Assembly: GCA_004376295.1 (NCBI GenBank)
Contig: SOJZ01000004.1
Location: forward strand, 1-64,000
From: Candidatus Bathyarchaeota archaeon
GTDB lineage: Archaea; Thermoproteota; Bathyarchaeia; Bathyarchaeales; Bathyarchaeaceae
Direction of reading: 5' to 3'
DNA: 64,000 bases
Shown here: positions 17,848 through 26,162 of the stretch, one piece after another
How the letters are laid out: the number at the start of each line of letters is the position of its first letter
Position numbering within the stretch: the first letter of the stretch is position 1
Notes under the pieces: generated by a model
Told to the model about the DNA's origin: nothing
Database searches by the model: none
What the model saw: only the letters and a program-made list of their open reading frames with translations
Program-made: the position numbers and the translations under genes

Positions 17848-19095
17848 TCAACGCCTACTTGAAATCTCTGCCAAGTATTTAGGCGCATACTTGACTAGAC
17901 GTTCAAGCCTATCATCCGCGGTGAATGACGCTCTAACAATACTACGTGCTACGCTTAGACGAATCTTTTTTGTACGCCCGTACCGTCCCATGCTCACAAC
18001 TCGTGCGTTCAACAACCCTATCACATCCAGTTCATTCACTAAACTGCTCACCCGTCTTTGAGTTAACGGTGTAAGCCCTGACTGACTACAAAGTTCACAG
18101 TAAATTTCATAGATGTCACCAGTCACCGCACAGTTAATTTTTGCCTTGCCTAATAGATAGACGCTACATAAAACGAGTTTTGAGTGAAGTGGAAGGTTCT
18201 CTAGAGCTTCCGCAATCCGATCATGTTCAATCCTTTTTTCCGCCCGTCGTATATGATCCTCTACAACAGCTTCAGAGCCTTCGCGCTCAGCCAATTCGCC
18301 AGCAACCCGAAGAAGATCCAAAGCTCGCCGTGCATCTCCATGCTCCGCAGCGGCCAACGCGGCACACAAACTCAAAGCACCATCAAACAGAACGCCATCG
18401 TGAAATGCTGGTCGGGCACGGTCTAGAAGGATGTCTCGAAGCTCGGCTGCGTCATATGGCCTAAATACGATTTCCTCCTCGCTTAGAGAACTCAAAACTC
18501 TGGGATCAAGAAACTCTTTGAATCTAAGATCGTTGGAGATTCCCACAATTACGGTTTTGCTATAACGAAGAGTTTCGTTTATTCTAGTCAATTCGTAAAG
18601 CAGAACATCCCCCCGCGTTTTTATGAGGGCGTCGATTTCATCAAGAACAATTATAAAAAGGATTTTACATGAGTCTAAGCCAGTTTTAAATCGGTCAAAA
18701 ACTTCTCCCACAGCTAGGCCGGTAAATGGAACCTTCACGTTCAAAGTAGCACATAAACTTGAGAAAATTCTGTATTCTGTACTTATTAGTCGACAGTTAA
18801 TATAGCAGACCTTCACAGGGGCCCCAAGTTCACGAGCCTTATGACCTAGTCTGCTCAACACGTATTTTATAACCGCGGTTTTTCCTGTGCCTGTTTTTCC
18901 ATAAACCAAGACGTTAGAGCATCGGGAACCCTTTAAAACGGGGGCGCATATTTCACCAAGGTAACGGATCTGTTCCCCGCGATGTGGTAGTATGTCAGGA
19001 ATATAGTCGTGCCGCAATACCTCTCTGTCTTGAAATATGCTGTTGCCTTTCAAAAAATGTTCAAATACTTTGTCTAACACGTTAGTTTTACTCAT
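17848..19095 (-). CDS. cdc6: Orc1/Cdc6 replication initiator
   Basis: An AAA+ initiator. Walker A is GKTGTGKT (66-73 from this start) and Walker B is IIVLDEIDAL. Sensor 1 follows (VIVGISNDLRF), and a C-terminal winged helix reads TPLTQRRVSSLVNELDVIG. ATG 19095 follows GAGGG by seven bases and is preferred over TTG 19116. The protein (415 aa) is transcribed away from the adjacent intergenic region, which contains three ORB-like sites. This arrangement is typical of an archaeal origin. Confidence 0.95.
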   Translation of the reverse strand: MSKTNVLDKVFEHFLKGNSIFQDREVLRHDYIPDILPHRGEQIRYLGEICAPVLKGSRCSNVLVYGKTGTGKTAVIKYVLSRLGHKARELGAPVKVCYINCRLISTEYRIFSSLCATLNVKVPFTGLAVGEVFDRFKTGLDSCKILFIIVLDEIDALIKTRGDVLLYELTRINETLRYSKTVIVGISNDLRFKEFLDPRVLSSLSEEEIVFRPYDAAELRDILLDRARPAFHDGVLFDGALSLCAALAAAEHGDARRALDLLRVAGELAEREGSEAVVEDHIRRAEKRIEHDRIAEALENLPLHSKLVLCSVYLLGKAKINCAVTGDIYEIYCELCSQSGLTPLTQRRVSSLVNELDVIGLLNARVVSMGRYGRTKKIRLSVARSIVRASFTADDRLERLVKYAPKYLAEISSRR

Positions 19096-19142
19096 AACAT
19101 TGCCCTCAGATGTCAATTCATTGTTGAATGTTTACACTCAGA

Positions 19143-19162
19143 CCCCTACATTTCCTATGGAA
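19143..19162 (-). promoter_or_regulatory. ORB-like site 3, degenerate
   Basis: On the minus strand this reads TTCCATAGGAAATGTAGGGG. It keeps the TTCCA..GGAAA..GGGG layout of an ORB but differs in the core. It lies between cdc6 and ORB 1 and could also serve autoregulation of cdc6. Confidence 0.55.
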
Positions 19163-19322
19163 TAGCCTAGAGGTTTTACGTAATATACTTCCTTTTATAG
19201 AAGGAATAGCCTCTCAGTGGTTAGCCACTATTTTTTTATTTAATGATTATTATAGAACACTTTGAAGTGTTTTTACAGATTTTTTGTTAAAAAACATCTA
19301 CTCCCATTTTAGCAGATTTGGT

Positions 19323-19356
19323 GGTCCAGTGGAAACTTAGGGGTTGGGGTGGGGGG
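19323..19356 (+). promoter_or_regulatory. Origin recognition box (ORB) 1 with G-string
   Basis: Contains TCCAGTGGAAACTTAGGGG followed by TTGGGGTGGGGGG. This matches the archaeal ORB core (TCCAGTGGAAAC plus a 3' G-run) almost base for base. It is the best site in the region. Confidence 0.85.
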
Positions 19357-19574
19357 ATTAACCATGCTTGCTAGCAATTGTAAGCACGACGTATACGACG
19401 CGTCTTATTAGGCTCAAATAAGCATTTGTTAACACGTTAGATTGTATGAACTGTTTACTCGTTGAACACTTAACTTTTTGTGAACTGTTGTCGAATTGAT
19501 TTCCTTAATGATTTACCAACAGTCCTATTTTATGAAAATTTACTTTTTTCTGTCCTATAACGTGTAAAGAGCCG

Positions 19575-19595
19575 ACCCCCAGTCTTCCACTGGAG
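19575..19595 (-). promoter_or_regulatory. Origin recognition box (ORB) 2, inverted
   Basis: On the minus strand this reads CTCCAGTGGAAGACTGGGGG, the ORB core with a G-run, pointing toward ORB 1 across the AT-rich segment. Confidence 0.82.
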
Positions 19596-19791
19596 AATTA
19601 AGCTTACTACGCCTTTTGCGTCTATTTTGCAAACACCGCCTCTTGTGAAGTCTGTGAATCAAAAAAAATGCAAATTACGTTTATTTTTCAGTTTTAAGGC
19701 ATAATTGTCCTTTTCACCCTTCTAATATTCACCATAACTTCTATAACCTGTGACGTGTTAAATTGTAAAGAGTTTTGTTTGGTGCTTAGGG

Positions 19792-20217
19792 ATGCCTGCT
19801 AGGAAAATACGAGTGGAGGTCTTCGACGAAAATGGAAACCGTTATACAATAACCTTTACGGGTCATGTTACTAGAGACAAGGCTCTTCGTCTATTAGATG
19901 TTGTCGAACTACTCGGTGGCATGCCTGGGCTTAACCCGGGAGTGGGTGACTTTCCTTCGGAGCTGTCAAAATTTGATAAGGTTCGCTTGATTCTTGAGAA
20001 GAGTTTTCCAGTTGCGTGGTTTTCTTCTAAAGACATTCAATCTGCATATGAACAAGAGTTTAAAAAACCAATCAGTTTGAGCACAGTTTCTACATATCTA
20101 TCTCGGATGGCCCAGCGTGGTATCCTTGCAAATAGAAGTATGTCGAACCGCAAGCGTTATAGACGGATGACTAGAGTCTCGCAGGGTACATTAAGTTACA
20201 TGAAAGGTGATAAATAA
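19792..20217 (+). CDS. Winged-helix DNA-binding protein of unknown role
   Basis: A 141-aa protein. Residues 1-40 form a beta-rich segment (KIRVEVFDENGNRYTITFTG). From about residue 60 comes a winged helix: KVRLILEKSFPVAWFSSKDI, then PISLSTVSTYLSRMAQRGIL as the recognition helix, and a basic C-terminus. I do not recognise a named family. It is the first gene rightward of the origin and lies 80 bases before nurA-herA, so a role in regulating or loading that pair is plausible but unproven. Confidence 0.75.
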   Translation: MPARKIRVEVFDENGNRYTITFTGHVTRDKALRLLDVVELLGGMPGLNPGVGDFPSELSKFDKVRLILEKSFPVAWFSSKDIQSAYEQEFKKPISLSTVSTYLSRMAQRGILANRSMSNRKRYRRMTRVSQGTLSYMKGDK

Positions 20218-20297
20218 CAGTCGATTTTAAGGGTAGATAAGAGAAGAACCAGCTTCAACTTGCATCTGAAGTAGTAAGTTGCTGAGGAGATACCCAA

Positions 20298-21299
20298 ATG
20301 GAGAAGAGAATTGTAAAAGATTTGGCTGAGATGGCGAAGAAGCTGGGTGAATACGTGAATACGGGCAGAGTAACGGGAGCCTATGCCGTGGAAAAGGAAC
20401 CTGCAATTGGCATTAAGCCGGAGATGAGCCAGATAAAGCCCATAAAAACCATGGCGACATATGACGGTAGTTTTCTTGCAGTAGATTGCTCCACGAAGCC
20501 TTTGAAGAGAGCGAACAACTGGGGGATATACCTACTTCGTACAGCGTATGCTTTGGTCAGACCCGAGGGAAAGAAAGTGCTTTGGGACCATAGAGAAAGT
20601 ATTTCCACGGCAGTTGGAGATGCCCGTTCGCGGGGTAAGCAATTGGAAAATATGAGGTTTGAATACGAGAGTCAACTGGCTCTAAGTCTTATTGAACAGA
20701 TTGAACTTGGTGAAAAGGACTATCTACTTCTCGATGGTGCCAGTTATTTCGGGCGAGAAAGAAGATTCAGCCTGTCCCTTTATGAGCAATCGCAAAAAAA
20801 GAATGTTCGGCTTTTTGCGATAGCAAAACAATCGCCAAGTCTTTTGGATGAAAAGGGAAGAGATTTTATGGTTGCCGTGGAAATTTCCACGGCAAGACCA
20901 ACTTGGGTTTACCACCCTGTTAAAAAGGCAAACTTCCATGAGAGCCTTTACGGGGACATATCTGTCATAAAACTGAGTCCATCAACTTCTCGCGTCTTCC
21001 GTTGCGACATAATGCAGTACCTAACTAGCCGTGAAGTCAATGAATTACTTTCCCCCTTAACCTCTATCTCCGAAGATCCAAGGTGTTTGGGATACCCCGT
21101 CAGCCTCTTTCTAGCTCACGACTTCTCTAAACTGTCATCCCATTCAAAACTTCTTCAATACCTTGACCTAATTGAGGAGAAACTTGCTGAGGAGGGGGTA
21201 CTAGATATCATTCGTAGGGAGGAACTTTCGAGTAACTTCCGAAACGAATTGTGTGGCATAAAATATTCATTTGAGTGGGAGATGGACTGGCGTGTCTGA
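20298..21299 (+). CDS. nurA: NurA-domain 5'-3' nuclease
   Basis: NurA family nuclease (333 aa), partner of HerA in archaeal DNA end resection. The metal-binding Asp is in ATYDGSFLAVDC (Asp56); a second conserved Asp is in YLLLDGASYFG, and the C-terminal LFLAHDFSKLS supplies the HD-like block. ATG is preceded by GAGGAG with good spacing. It overlaps the herA start by eight bases, so the complex is translationally coupled. No mre11-rad50 is visible nearby. Confidence 0.85.
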   Translation: MEKRIVKDLAEMAKKLGEYVNTGRVTGAYAVEKEPAIGIKPEMSQIKPIKTMATYDGSFLAVDCSTKPLKRANNWGIYLLRTAYALVRPEGKKVLWDHRESISTAVGDARSRGKQLENMRFEYESQLALSLIEQIELGEKDYLLLDGASYFGRERRFSLSLYEQSQKKNVRLFAIAKQSPSLLDEKGRDFMVAVEISTARPTWVYHPVKKANFHESLYGDISVIKLSPSTSRVFRCDIMQYLTSREVNELLSPLTSISEDPRCLGYPVSLFLAHDFSKLSSHSKLLQYLDLIEEKLAEEGVLDIIRREELSSNFRNELCGIKYSFEWEMDWRV

Positions 21300-22830
21300 G
21301 CCTGTAGGATTTATTCGTGAAGTAAGCGGAGATCGGGTTTCATTCTTCCTTAATCGAGGAACCAACCTTTCATTTGGTCAGATAGTTCGAATAGACTCAG
21401 GCAATAGAAGCTTCTACGCACGGGTCATTGATGCTGGGAGTTCCTCTACGTTGAAAACGGACGAGCAACTCCGTGAAGCAGAGGGGAAGGAGTCCTTTGG
21501 GCCATACTCTAGCTATAGACATGTTGATGCCATTCTTTTCCTTGAGAAAGATGTCGGGAAAATTCGTTCTCCAACTTTTAACCCGGATTATATGGACAAG
21601 GTGTACGCGGCTAGTGATGAGGACTGTTCGGTTTTGAGGCTTGCAGGGGAGTTGGAGATAGGGCGTTTACGTTCAGGGGAACGCGTGCTTGGTCCTGTCG
21701 GCATAAGTGTTGAGGCTATACCTCTGATGATGGGAATGTTCGGAATGACAGGGTGTGGGAAAACGAATTGTGAATTGATGCTTAACGCTCGGATTATAGA
21801 TTCGAGCCCAAGGACTGTTGGTTTAATTTTTGACTTTGCAGGTCAACTTCTTGAGGGCAAAGGGATAGCACCTCAACGAGGCCTGAGGGATCATCCACTC
21901 TTTCACACCAAAGTTCGTTATTACTCGGCTAGAGAGCAGAAGATGCTTGTTGGTCTATATACGATTCGTCCTCAAAAACTTTCAACACTCTTTCCTGACA
22001 TTACACATCATCAAGTTAGGCTTGCTCAAAAACTTTACAAGAGTTTGGGGAACACTTGGATAGAACGGTTGCAAGAAGCCTATAGTATAGATGGGCATAA
22101 AGGAGTGGCTGAGTTCAGCGACTACAAAGGCAAAGCCGTGGTAGATGCCCTTATGCTAAAGCTTTCAAGTTTGTCTCCACATCTTTTTCCGCCGTCTGAC
22201 TACAGTTTCGTTGATGATGTAGTACAGAACGTGGGCCAAGGCGTCACCTGTCTCGTCGATATTTCAGGTCTCAGTTCTGAGGAGCAATATGATGTTACCT
22301 GTCTTACAGCTTCTAGCGTGGCCCTCCACTACAAGAGGTTGTGGGAGAGTAATTTTAGTGCGTGGAAAAAGCTTCCAACCCTTCTGATTACTCTTGAAGA
22401 GGCCCATGAGTTCCTTGATCCAAACATGCCTAAAACAATATTCTCGGATATTGCGCTGACATATCGAAAGTATCGGGTGGGGTTGAACGCAGTGACACCG
22501 CGGCCTTCAAGAATAAACCCTAATGTCTTCGCTGAGCTTTGGACCAAGGTTGTCATGAAGACGGAGTTGCGTCGTGACAGGGTCTACCTTACGGGCAACA
22601 CGCCTTATCTTGAGTACAGTGACACTGAGATAAAGATGCTCGATGTTGGGGAAGCTTTGCTTATCTCGGAGCCTAAAATCCGATTCGCAGTTCCGATAAA
22701 GGTTATTCATTATCCTGAGTACATTGACGAGAGGGGAAAGGTTGATTATAAGCTCTCTGCGTCAAAACCACTTTCTGAAATGGATGAAAGGCTCAAAAAA
22801 CTTCGTGAAGCTGGAAAAACAAATTTGTGA
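21292..22830 (+). CDS. herA: HerA-like bipolar DNA helicase/translocase
   Basis: An FtsK-HerA ATPase of 512 aa. The N-terminal HAS barrel (VGFIREVSGDRVSFFL) is followed by Walker A GMTGCGKTN (151-159), a strand VGLIFDFAGQLL where HerA usually has DPHGEY, and Walker B with catalytic Glu in LLITLEEAHEFL. A C-terminal arginine-finger region (RPSRINPN) follows. GTG 21292 with GGGAGA upstream is preferred over TTG 21271. The FDFAG variant places it away from the best-known HerA sequences. Works with NurA as a hexameric pump. Confidence 0.87.
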   Translation: MSEPVGFIREVSGDRVSFFLNRGTNLSFGQIVRIDSGNRSFYARVIDAGSSSTLKTDEQLREAEGKESFGPYSSYRHVDAILFLEKDVGKIRSPTFNPDYMDKVYAASDEDCSVLRLAGELEIGRLRSGERVLGPVGISVEAIPLMMGMFGMTGCGKTNCELMLNARIIDSSPRTVGLIFDFAGQLLEGKGIAPQRGLRDHPLFHTKVRYYSAREQKMLVGLYTIRPQKLSTLFPDITHHQVRLAQKLYKSLGNTWIERLQEAYSIDGHKGVAEFSDYKGKAVVDALMLKLSSLSPHLFPPSDYSFVDDVVQNVGQGVTCLVDISGLSSEEQYDVTCLTASSVALHYKRLWESNFSAWKKLPTLLITLEEAHEFLDPNMPKTIFSDIALTYRKYRVGLNAVTPRPSRINPNVFAELWTKVVMKTELRRDRVYLTGNTPYLEYSDTEIKMLDVGEALLISEPKIRFAVPIKVIHYPEYIDERGKVDYKLSASKPLSEMDERLKKLREAGKTNL

Positions 22831-22837
22831 CATCACG

Positions 22838-23545
22838 TTAGGTTTTAGATTCCTTTTTTAGGATTTTTTGCATCTCTTTTTTGATGCTGTAAGCATACGG
22901 AATTTTTTGTACATTGCGTTCTAGATATCCCTCTTCATACAGTTTTTTCATTAGGCGAGCAGTGTGCTCTCTTGTGAGTTTTACTCTTTCTCTAATTTCT
23001 GGGGCGGTCTTTCTCCCCTCTGCGGCAAGAATCTCGAGCACGCTTAGCTCGGTTTGCGTCAACGGAGCCAACGCGCGTTCTCTCTTGATCGGAATTGCTG
23101 CCTCTATTTTCACCTCAGGCGTTACTGTGGGCTTGCGTCTAGCTTTTTCAACCTCTTCAATTCGTTGCATAACCTTCTCTTGTTTCATGGATATTTCGGT
23201 CATTCTTTTGCCCATGTTTTCAATTTCCGCTGAAACTTTCTGTTCGACTTCTGAAATAGGTTTCATTTTGGCGGTGAACTTTGCTAGTCGTCCCTCGTAC
23301 TCCTCCATTTTTTTTGCCGTTTTTTCGCTCTGAGAAATGCTTACTTCGGTTTTGTGAGCAACAACGTTGAGCCTGTTTTCCTGTGTCCGCAACTGTTTAT
23401 TGAAACTTATGATAACGTCATCTACAACACTCTTCGCTTCGTCATACTCTTCATATGCTTTCCTTATTCGCCTATAATACAAGACAGCGGCGCCCCCGGT
23501 CATGAGCAATAGGAGAATTGTGGCTACTAAGAGTAGGTCGTACAT
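22838..23545 (-). CDS. Membrane-anchored coiled-coil protein with C-terminal winged helix
   Basis: 235 aa. One N-terminal transmembrane helix (LLLVATILLLLMTGGAAVLYY, residues 4-24) leads into about 110 residues of predicted coiled coil rich in K/E/Q. A MarR-like winged helix follows (LTQTELSVLEILAAEGRKTA, then TREHTARLMKKLYEEGYLERN). The topology puts the DNA-binding domain in the cytosol, tethered to the membrane. Convergent with herA, seven bases from its stop. The upstream region carries repeated GTGATRT motifs, suggesting autoregulation. Confidence 0.78.
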   Translation of the reverse strand: MYDLLLVATILLLLMTGGAAVLYYRRIRKAYEEYDEAKSVVDDVIISFNKQLRTQENRLNVVAHKTEVSISQSEKTAKKMEEYEGRLAKFTAKMKPISEVEQKVSAEIENMGKRMTEISMKQEKVMQRIEEVEKARRKPTVTPEVKIEAAIPIKRERALAPLTQTELSVLEILAAEGRKTAPEIRERVKLTREHTARLMKKLYEEGYLERNVQKIPYAYSIKKEMQKILKKESKT

Positions 23546-23999
23546 GCTAAAGGTTCTCCAAACAGTTTAAGCATGTGAAGATGAAAGGGCCTATGACTTG
23601 CAATATGAACCAGAAAAAGCGTGATTTAAACGTGATATCTGTGATTTGCATAAATATCACACATCACATTACGCTATGAACAAACTTAAGGATTATGGTG
23701 AAGGGAAACGAACAACGTTCATCTCTGTGACACGTGACATCACAAATGCCACGCTATTTTCAACCGATATAAATAGACAGTTGGGTATGCTCTGTGGATT
23801 GGTTCAAGACGTTTTTACTTACCGAATCTTGTTAAATACGTTCCTTTTTTGGTGGATTCAATGTTGACTAATGATGAGGATTAATGGTGTGGCCTGTAAT
23901 TAACCAGAGGGCCTTGTAAGAGGAATTTTATGGATTGTAACTTTAGAAGATTGATGTATCGCTTGGGGTGCCTTAGCATCATCGGTGTGATGTGTGATA
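23546..23999. other. Intergenic region with repeated operator-like motifs
   Basis: About 450 bases between the membrane-anchored wHTH gene and the 162-aa gene. Its main content is a set of TGTGAT/ATCACA half-sites at about 23630-23668, 23725-23743 and 23987-24004. A plus-strand open frame across the middle (73 codons) has no SD and unusual composition, and I do not believe it. Confidence 0.6.
23630..23668. promoter_or_regulatory. Operator-like inverted/direct TGTGAT repeats
   Basis: Contains CGTGATATCTGTGATTT, then AAATATCACACATCAC. The latter is the reverse complement of the GTGATGTGTGATAT found at 23987-24000. It lies about 85-120 bases upstream of the membrane-anchored winged-helix gene, a plausible autoregulatory site. 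Confidence 0.5.
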
Positions 24000-24004
24000 T
24001 CACA
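23987..24004. promoter_or_regulatory. Operator-like palindrome TGTGATATCACA
   Basis: GTGATGTGTGATATCACA ends in a perfect 12-bp palindrome and overlaps the stop codon of the 162-aa gene. A 14-base stretch is shared in inverted orientation with the site at 23654-23667. Confidence 0.5.
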
Positions 24005-24488
24005 TCTTTCCCGACATGTTCTTCGGCTTAGATAATTGTTCTAGGCTAGTTTCTAGGTCCTTGCGAAGCATACTTATCACCGTTAGATATTCATTCATTG
24101 CCTTCCGTCCTCCTAAGACTTCTCTGTAGGTGCTCATGTAGGTTTGCAGTTTGTTTGCGATTTCAATGTATGGATCTAGAAGTGTGCTTTCAAGGACTCC
24201 TAGGTAGCCGAGAAGAAGAATCGTGTAGACTGATTGAATGACATTCTTTTTGGCCTGCCTTAAGGTTCTGTTGAAAGCGCCGCGACTTACTGCTGATATT
24301 CGTAATTTGGCTTTTTCTTCGTATTTTAATGATTTTTCAGCTATATTTTCTGTTAAAGCGTCGATTAAGAGGGTTTCAAGCTGTGTTTTGGTTAAATGAC
24401 TGTTTTCTGCGAGTGTTTTCGCAATTGGGTCGTTTATAGAGCGTTTTAGCCATTTTTGGGTCTTTTCTTTTAGTCGCAATTGTTTCAC
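24000..24488 (-). CDS. Conserved hypothetical helical protein
   Basis: 162 aa, almost wholly helical. It has an HTH-like N-terminal segment (AENSHLTKTQLETLLIDAL) and a second possible HTH (ISAVSRGAFNRTLRQAKKNV), then a hydrophobic helix (VYTILLLGYLGVLE) and an amphipathic C-terminus. I do not recognise a named family. TTG/ATG choice: the ATG at 24488 lies close to an AT-rich element. The C-terminal codons overlap an operator-like palindrome. Confidence 0.7.
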   Translation of the reverse strand: MKQLRLKEKTQKWLKRSINDPIAKTLAENSHLTKTQLETLLIDALTENIAEKSLKYEEKAKLRISAVSRGAFNRTLRQAKKNVIQSVYTILLLGYLGVLESTLLDPYIEIANKLQTYMSTYREVLGGRKAMNEYLTVISMLRKDLETSLEQLSKPKNMSGKM

Positions 24489-24654
24489 CGACGAGTTTCA
24501 TTTAAAGGATACAGTTTTGTATACGGAGTAGAAAAGACTTGCGGTCTTTGTCGGCACTATGCCTACGTGGCTAATTCAACGTACTCTCCATCGAAACGTT
24601 GACAAACGTAAACATTTTATGCACAGAGGAGAATCATTGTGGTGAGGGTGCATA

Positions 24655-25827
24655 TTGGTAAAGCACTTCAAAACTGCAGGACGACTGAGAGGAATTAGCC
24701 CCTCTGATATTCGCCGCCTTTTTTCATTGGCACAGGGCATTCCTGGGGTTATTAGTTTGGGAATAGGCGAGCCAGATTTTGTGCCTCCTCCACATGTTCG
24801 AGACGCAGCTAAACAGGCTTTCGATGAAGGTAAAACGCACTATATGCATACCGCGGGTATTCCAGAACTCCGCGTAGCTCTGATGAAAAAAACAAAGCGT
24901 GACTACGGTTTGTCATATGATCCAGAGTCTGAGGTGTTAGTCACGATTGGAGGAACAGAAGCGATTTTTTTGGCTTTACTGACAGTGATAAATCCTGGTG
25001 ACGAGGTGTTGGTTCCTGATCCGGGGTTTGTCTGTTATAGACCCAGTATTTTGATGTCGGAAGGTGTTCCAGTTTCTATGCCTCTGCTTGAGGAAAATAG
25101 TTTTACGCTTAACGCCGAAACTGTGATGTCTTTGATCACGAAGAAATCACGTGTGATAATCATAAATTCTCCTAACAATCCAACAGGGTCTGTTTTCTCT
25201 CATGATGACTTGGCTGGGTTAGCAAAACTTGCTGTGGAACATGATTTGATTGTGATTTCTGATGAGGTTTATGAAAAAATGACGTATGATGATGCCAACC
25301 ATTATTGTTTGCCCACTTTTCCTAGTATGCGTGAGCGTACGATAGTTGTGAACTCTTTTTCAAAGACGTATGCAATGACAGGTCTTCGCGTTGGCTACGC
25401 GTTGGGTCCTAAAGAGTTGATTGCTCCCATGATGCTGGCTCATCAATTTACCACAGCATGTGTAAGTGGCCCAGCACAATACGCTGCGATTTCAGCCTTA
25501 GAAGGCCCGCAAAACTGTGTTAGAGATATGGTTCAGGAGTTTAAGAGGCGACGTCGTTTTCTTCATGCTAGACTTAATGAAATTGAAGGTTTTAGATGTG
25601 GTCTTCCTGAGGGAGCGTTTTACATGTTTCCAGGCATCCGAGAGTTTGAGATGTCATCTAAAAAATTCGCTGCCCACCTTCTTAACAGAGCAAAAGTGGT
25701 GACTGTACCAGGGTCTTCATTTGGCGAATGTGGCGAGGGTTATCTGCGATTTTCGTATGCTACTGCTCATGACAAAATCGAGGAAGCGTTGGACCGAATA
25801 GAAAAAGCTGTGAAAGGTTTTAGATAA
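24655..25827 (+). CDS. Pyridoxal-phosphate aminotransferase, class I/II
   Basis: Fold-type I aminotransferase, 390 aa, of the AspC/aromatic aminotransferase group found widely in archaea. Key sites: GIGEPDF near the N-terminus, INSPNNPTGSV, SDEVYEKMTYD, the PLP lysine in NSFSKTYAMTGLRVGYA, and the substrate carboxylate arginine in LRFSYA. TTG start with GGTGAGG seven bases upstream. Substrate range (Asp, aromatic or branched) cannot be read reliably. Confidence 0.93.
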   Translation: MVKHFKTAGRLRGISPSDIRRLFSLAQGIPGVISLGIGEPDFVPPPHVRDAAKQAFDEGKTHYMHTAGIPELRVALMKKTKRDYGLSYDPESEVLVTIGGTEAIFLALLTVINPGDEVLVPDPGFVCYRPSILMSEGVPVSMPLLEENSFTLNAETVMSLITKKSRVIIINSPNNPTGSVFSHDDLAGLAKLAVEHDLIVISDEVYEKMTYDDANHYCLPTFPSMRERTIVVNSFSKTYAMTGLRVGYALGPKELIAPMMLAHQFTTACVSGPAQYAAISALEGPQNCVRDMVQEFKRRRRFLHARLNEIEGFRCGLPEGAFYMFPGIREFEMSSKKFAAHLLNRAKVVTVPGSSFGECGEGYLRFSYATAHDKIEEALDRIEKAVKGFR

Positions 25828-26152
25828 GGACTTCTGCCTTTTCAAGAAGTTCCTTTAATTCTTTTTCAATGTCCCTGTTCTTTCTACGTGTTTCGAGCAG
25901 TTGATGCGTTGCGTAACCTTCTTTCCGCGACTCTTCTGTTAGGGGTTTCATTTTGAGTTCTTGAGCCTGAATATTCGGGTGGGTTTTTATGGTGATGTAT
26001 GCTCGTGAGATGTTTGCTATGGTGGCTTCTTGAAAGATTATGATTGATCCGTTTTTGAGTTTCATGCAGACTCGCGGGTGTTTATGGCTTTCAGGCGTTC
26101 CTATTAAAACTTGATTTATGTCTTCGTTTCGGATTACGTTGATTTTGTTCAC
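25820..26152 (-). CDS. Small conserved protein of unknown function
   Basis: 110 aa, with a beta-rich half (NQVLIGTPESHKHPRVCMKL then NGSIIIFQEATIANISRAYI) and a helical charged tail (NRDIEKELKELLEKAEVLI). It follows the nitrilase-like gene by ten bases and overlaps the 3' end of the aminotransferase by eight. I do not recognise the family. Its position in the nadE unit suggests cotranscription only. Confidence 0.7.
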   Translation of the reverse strand: MNKINVIRNEDINQVLIGTPESHKHPRVCMKLKNGSIIIFQEATIANISRAYITIKTHPNIQAQELKMKPLTEESRKEGYATHQLLETRRKNRDIEKELKELLEKAEVLI

Positions 26153-26162
26153 TGCGTGCGCC

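Larger units (their letters stand above)
19096..19791. other. Predicted chromosomal replication origin (oriC)
   Basis: A 700-bp AT-rich intergenic region next to cdc6 holding ORB-like sequences in both orientations. A plus-oriented ORB with a long G-string (19323-19356) and a minus-oriented ORB (19575-19595) face each other across an AT-rich stretch of about 215 bp that could unwind. A third, weaker minus-oriented site lies near cdc6 (19143-19162). An AGTGG/CCACT inverted repeat (about 19217-19230) lies between. ORB geometry plus cdc6 linkage makes this a strong candidate origin; activity is inferred. Confidence 0.8.

Noticed and set aside
23646-23867. 73-codon plus-strand frame between operator-like motifs
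   Set aside because: No SD, odd composition and it runs through the repeated TGTGAT sites; no recognisable protein feature.
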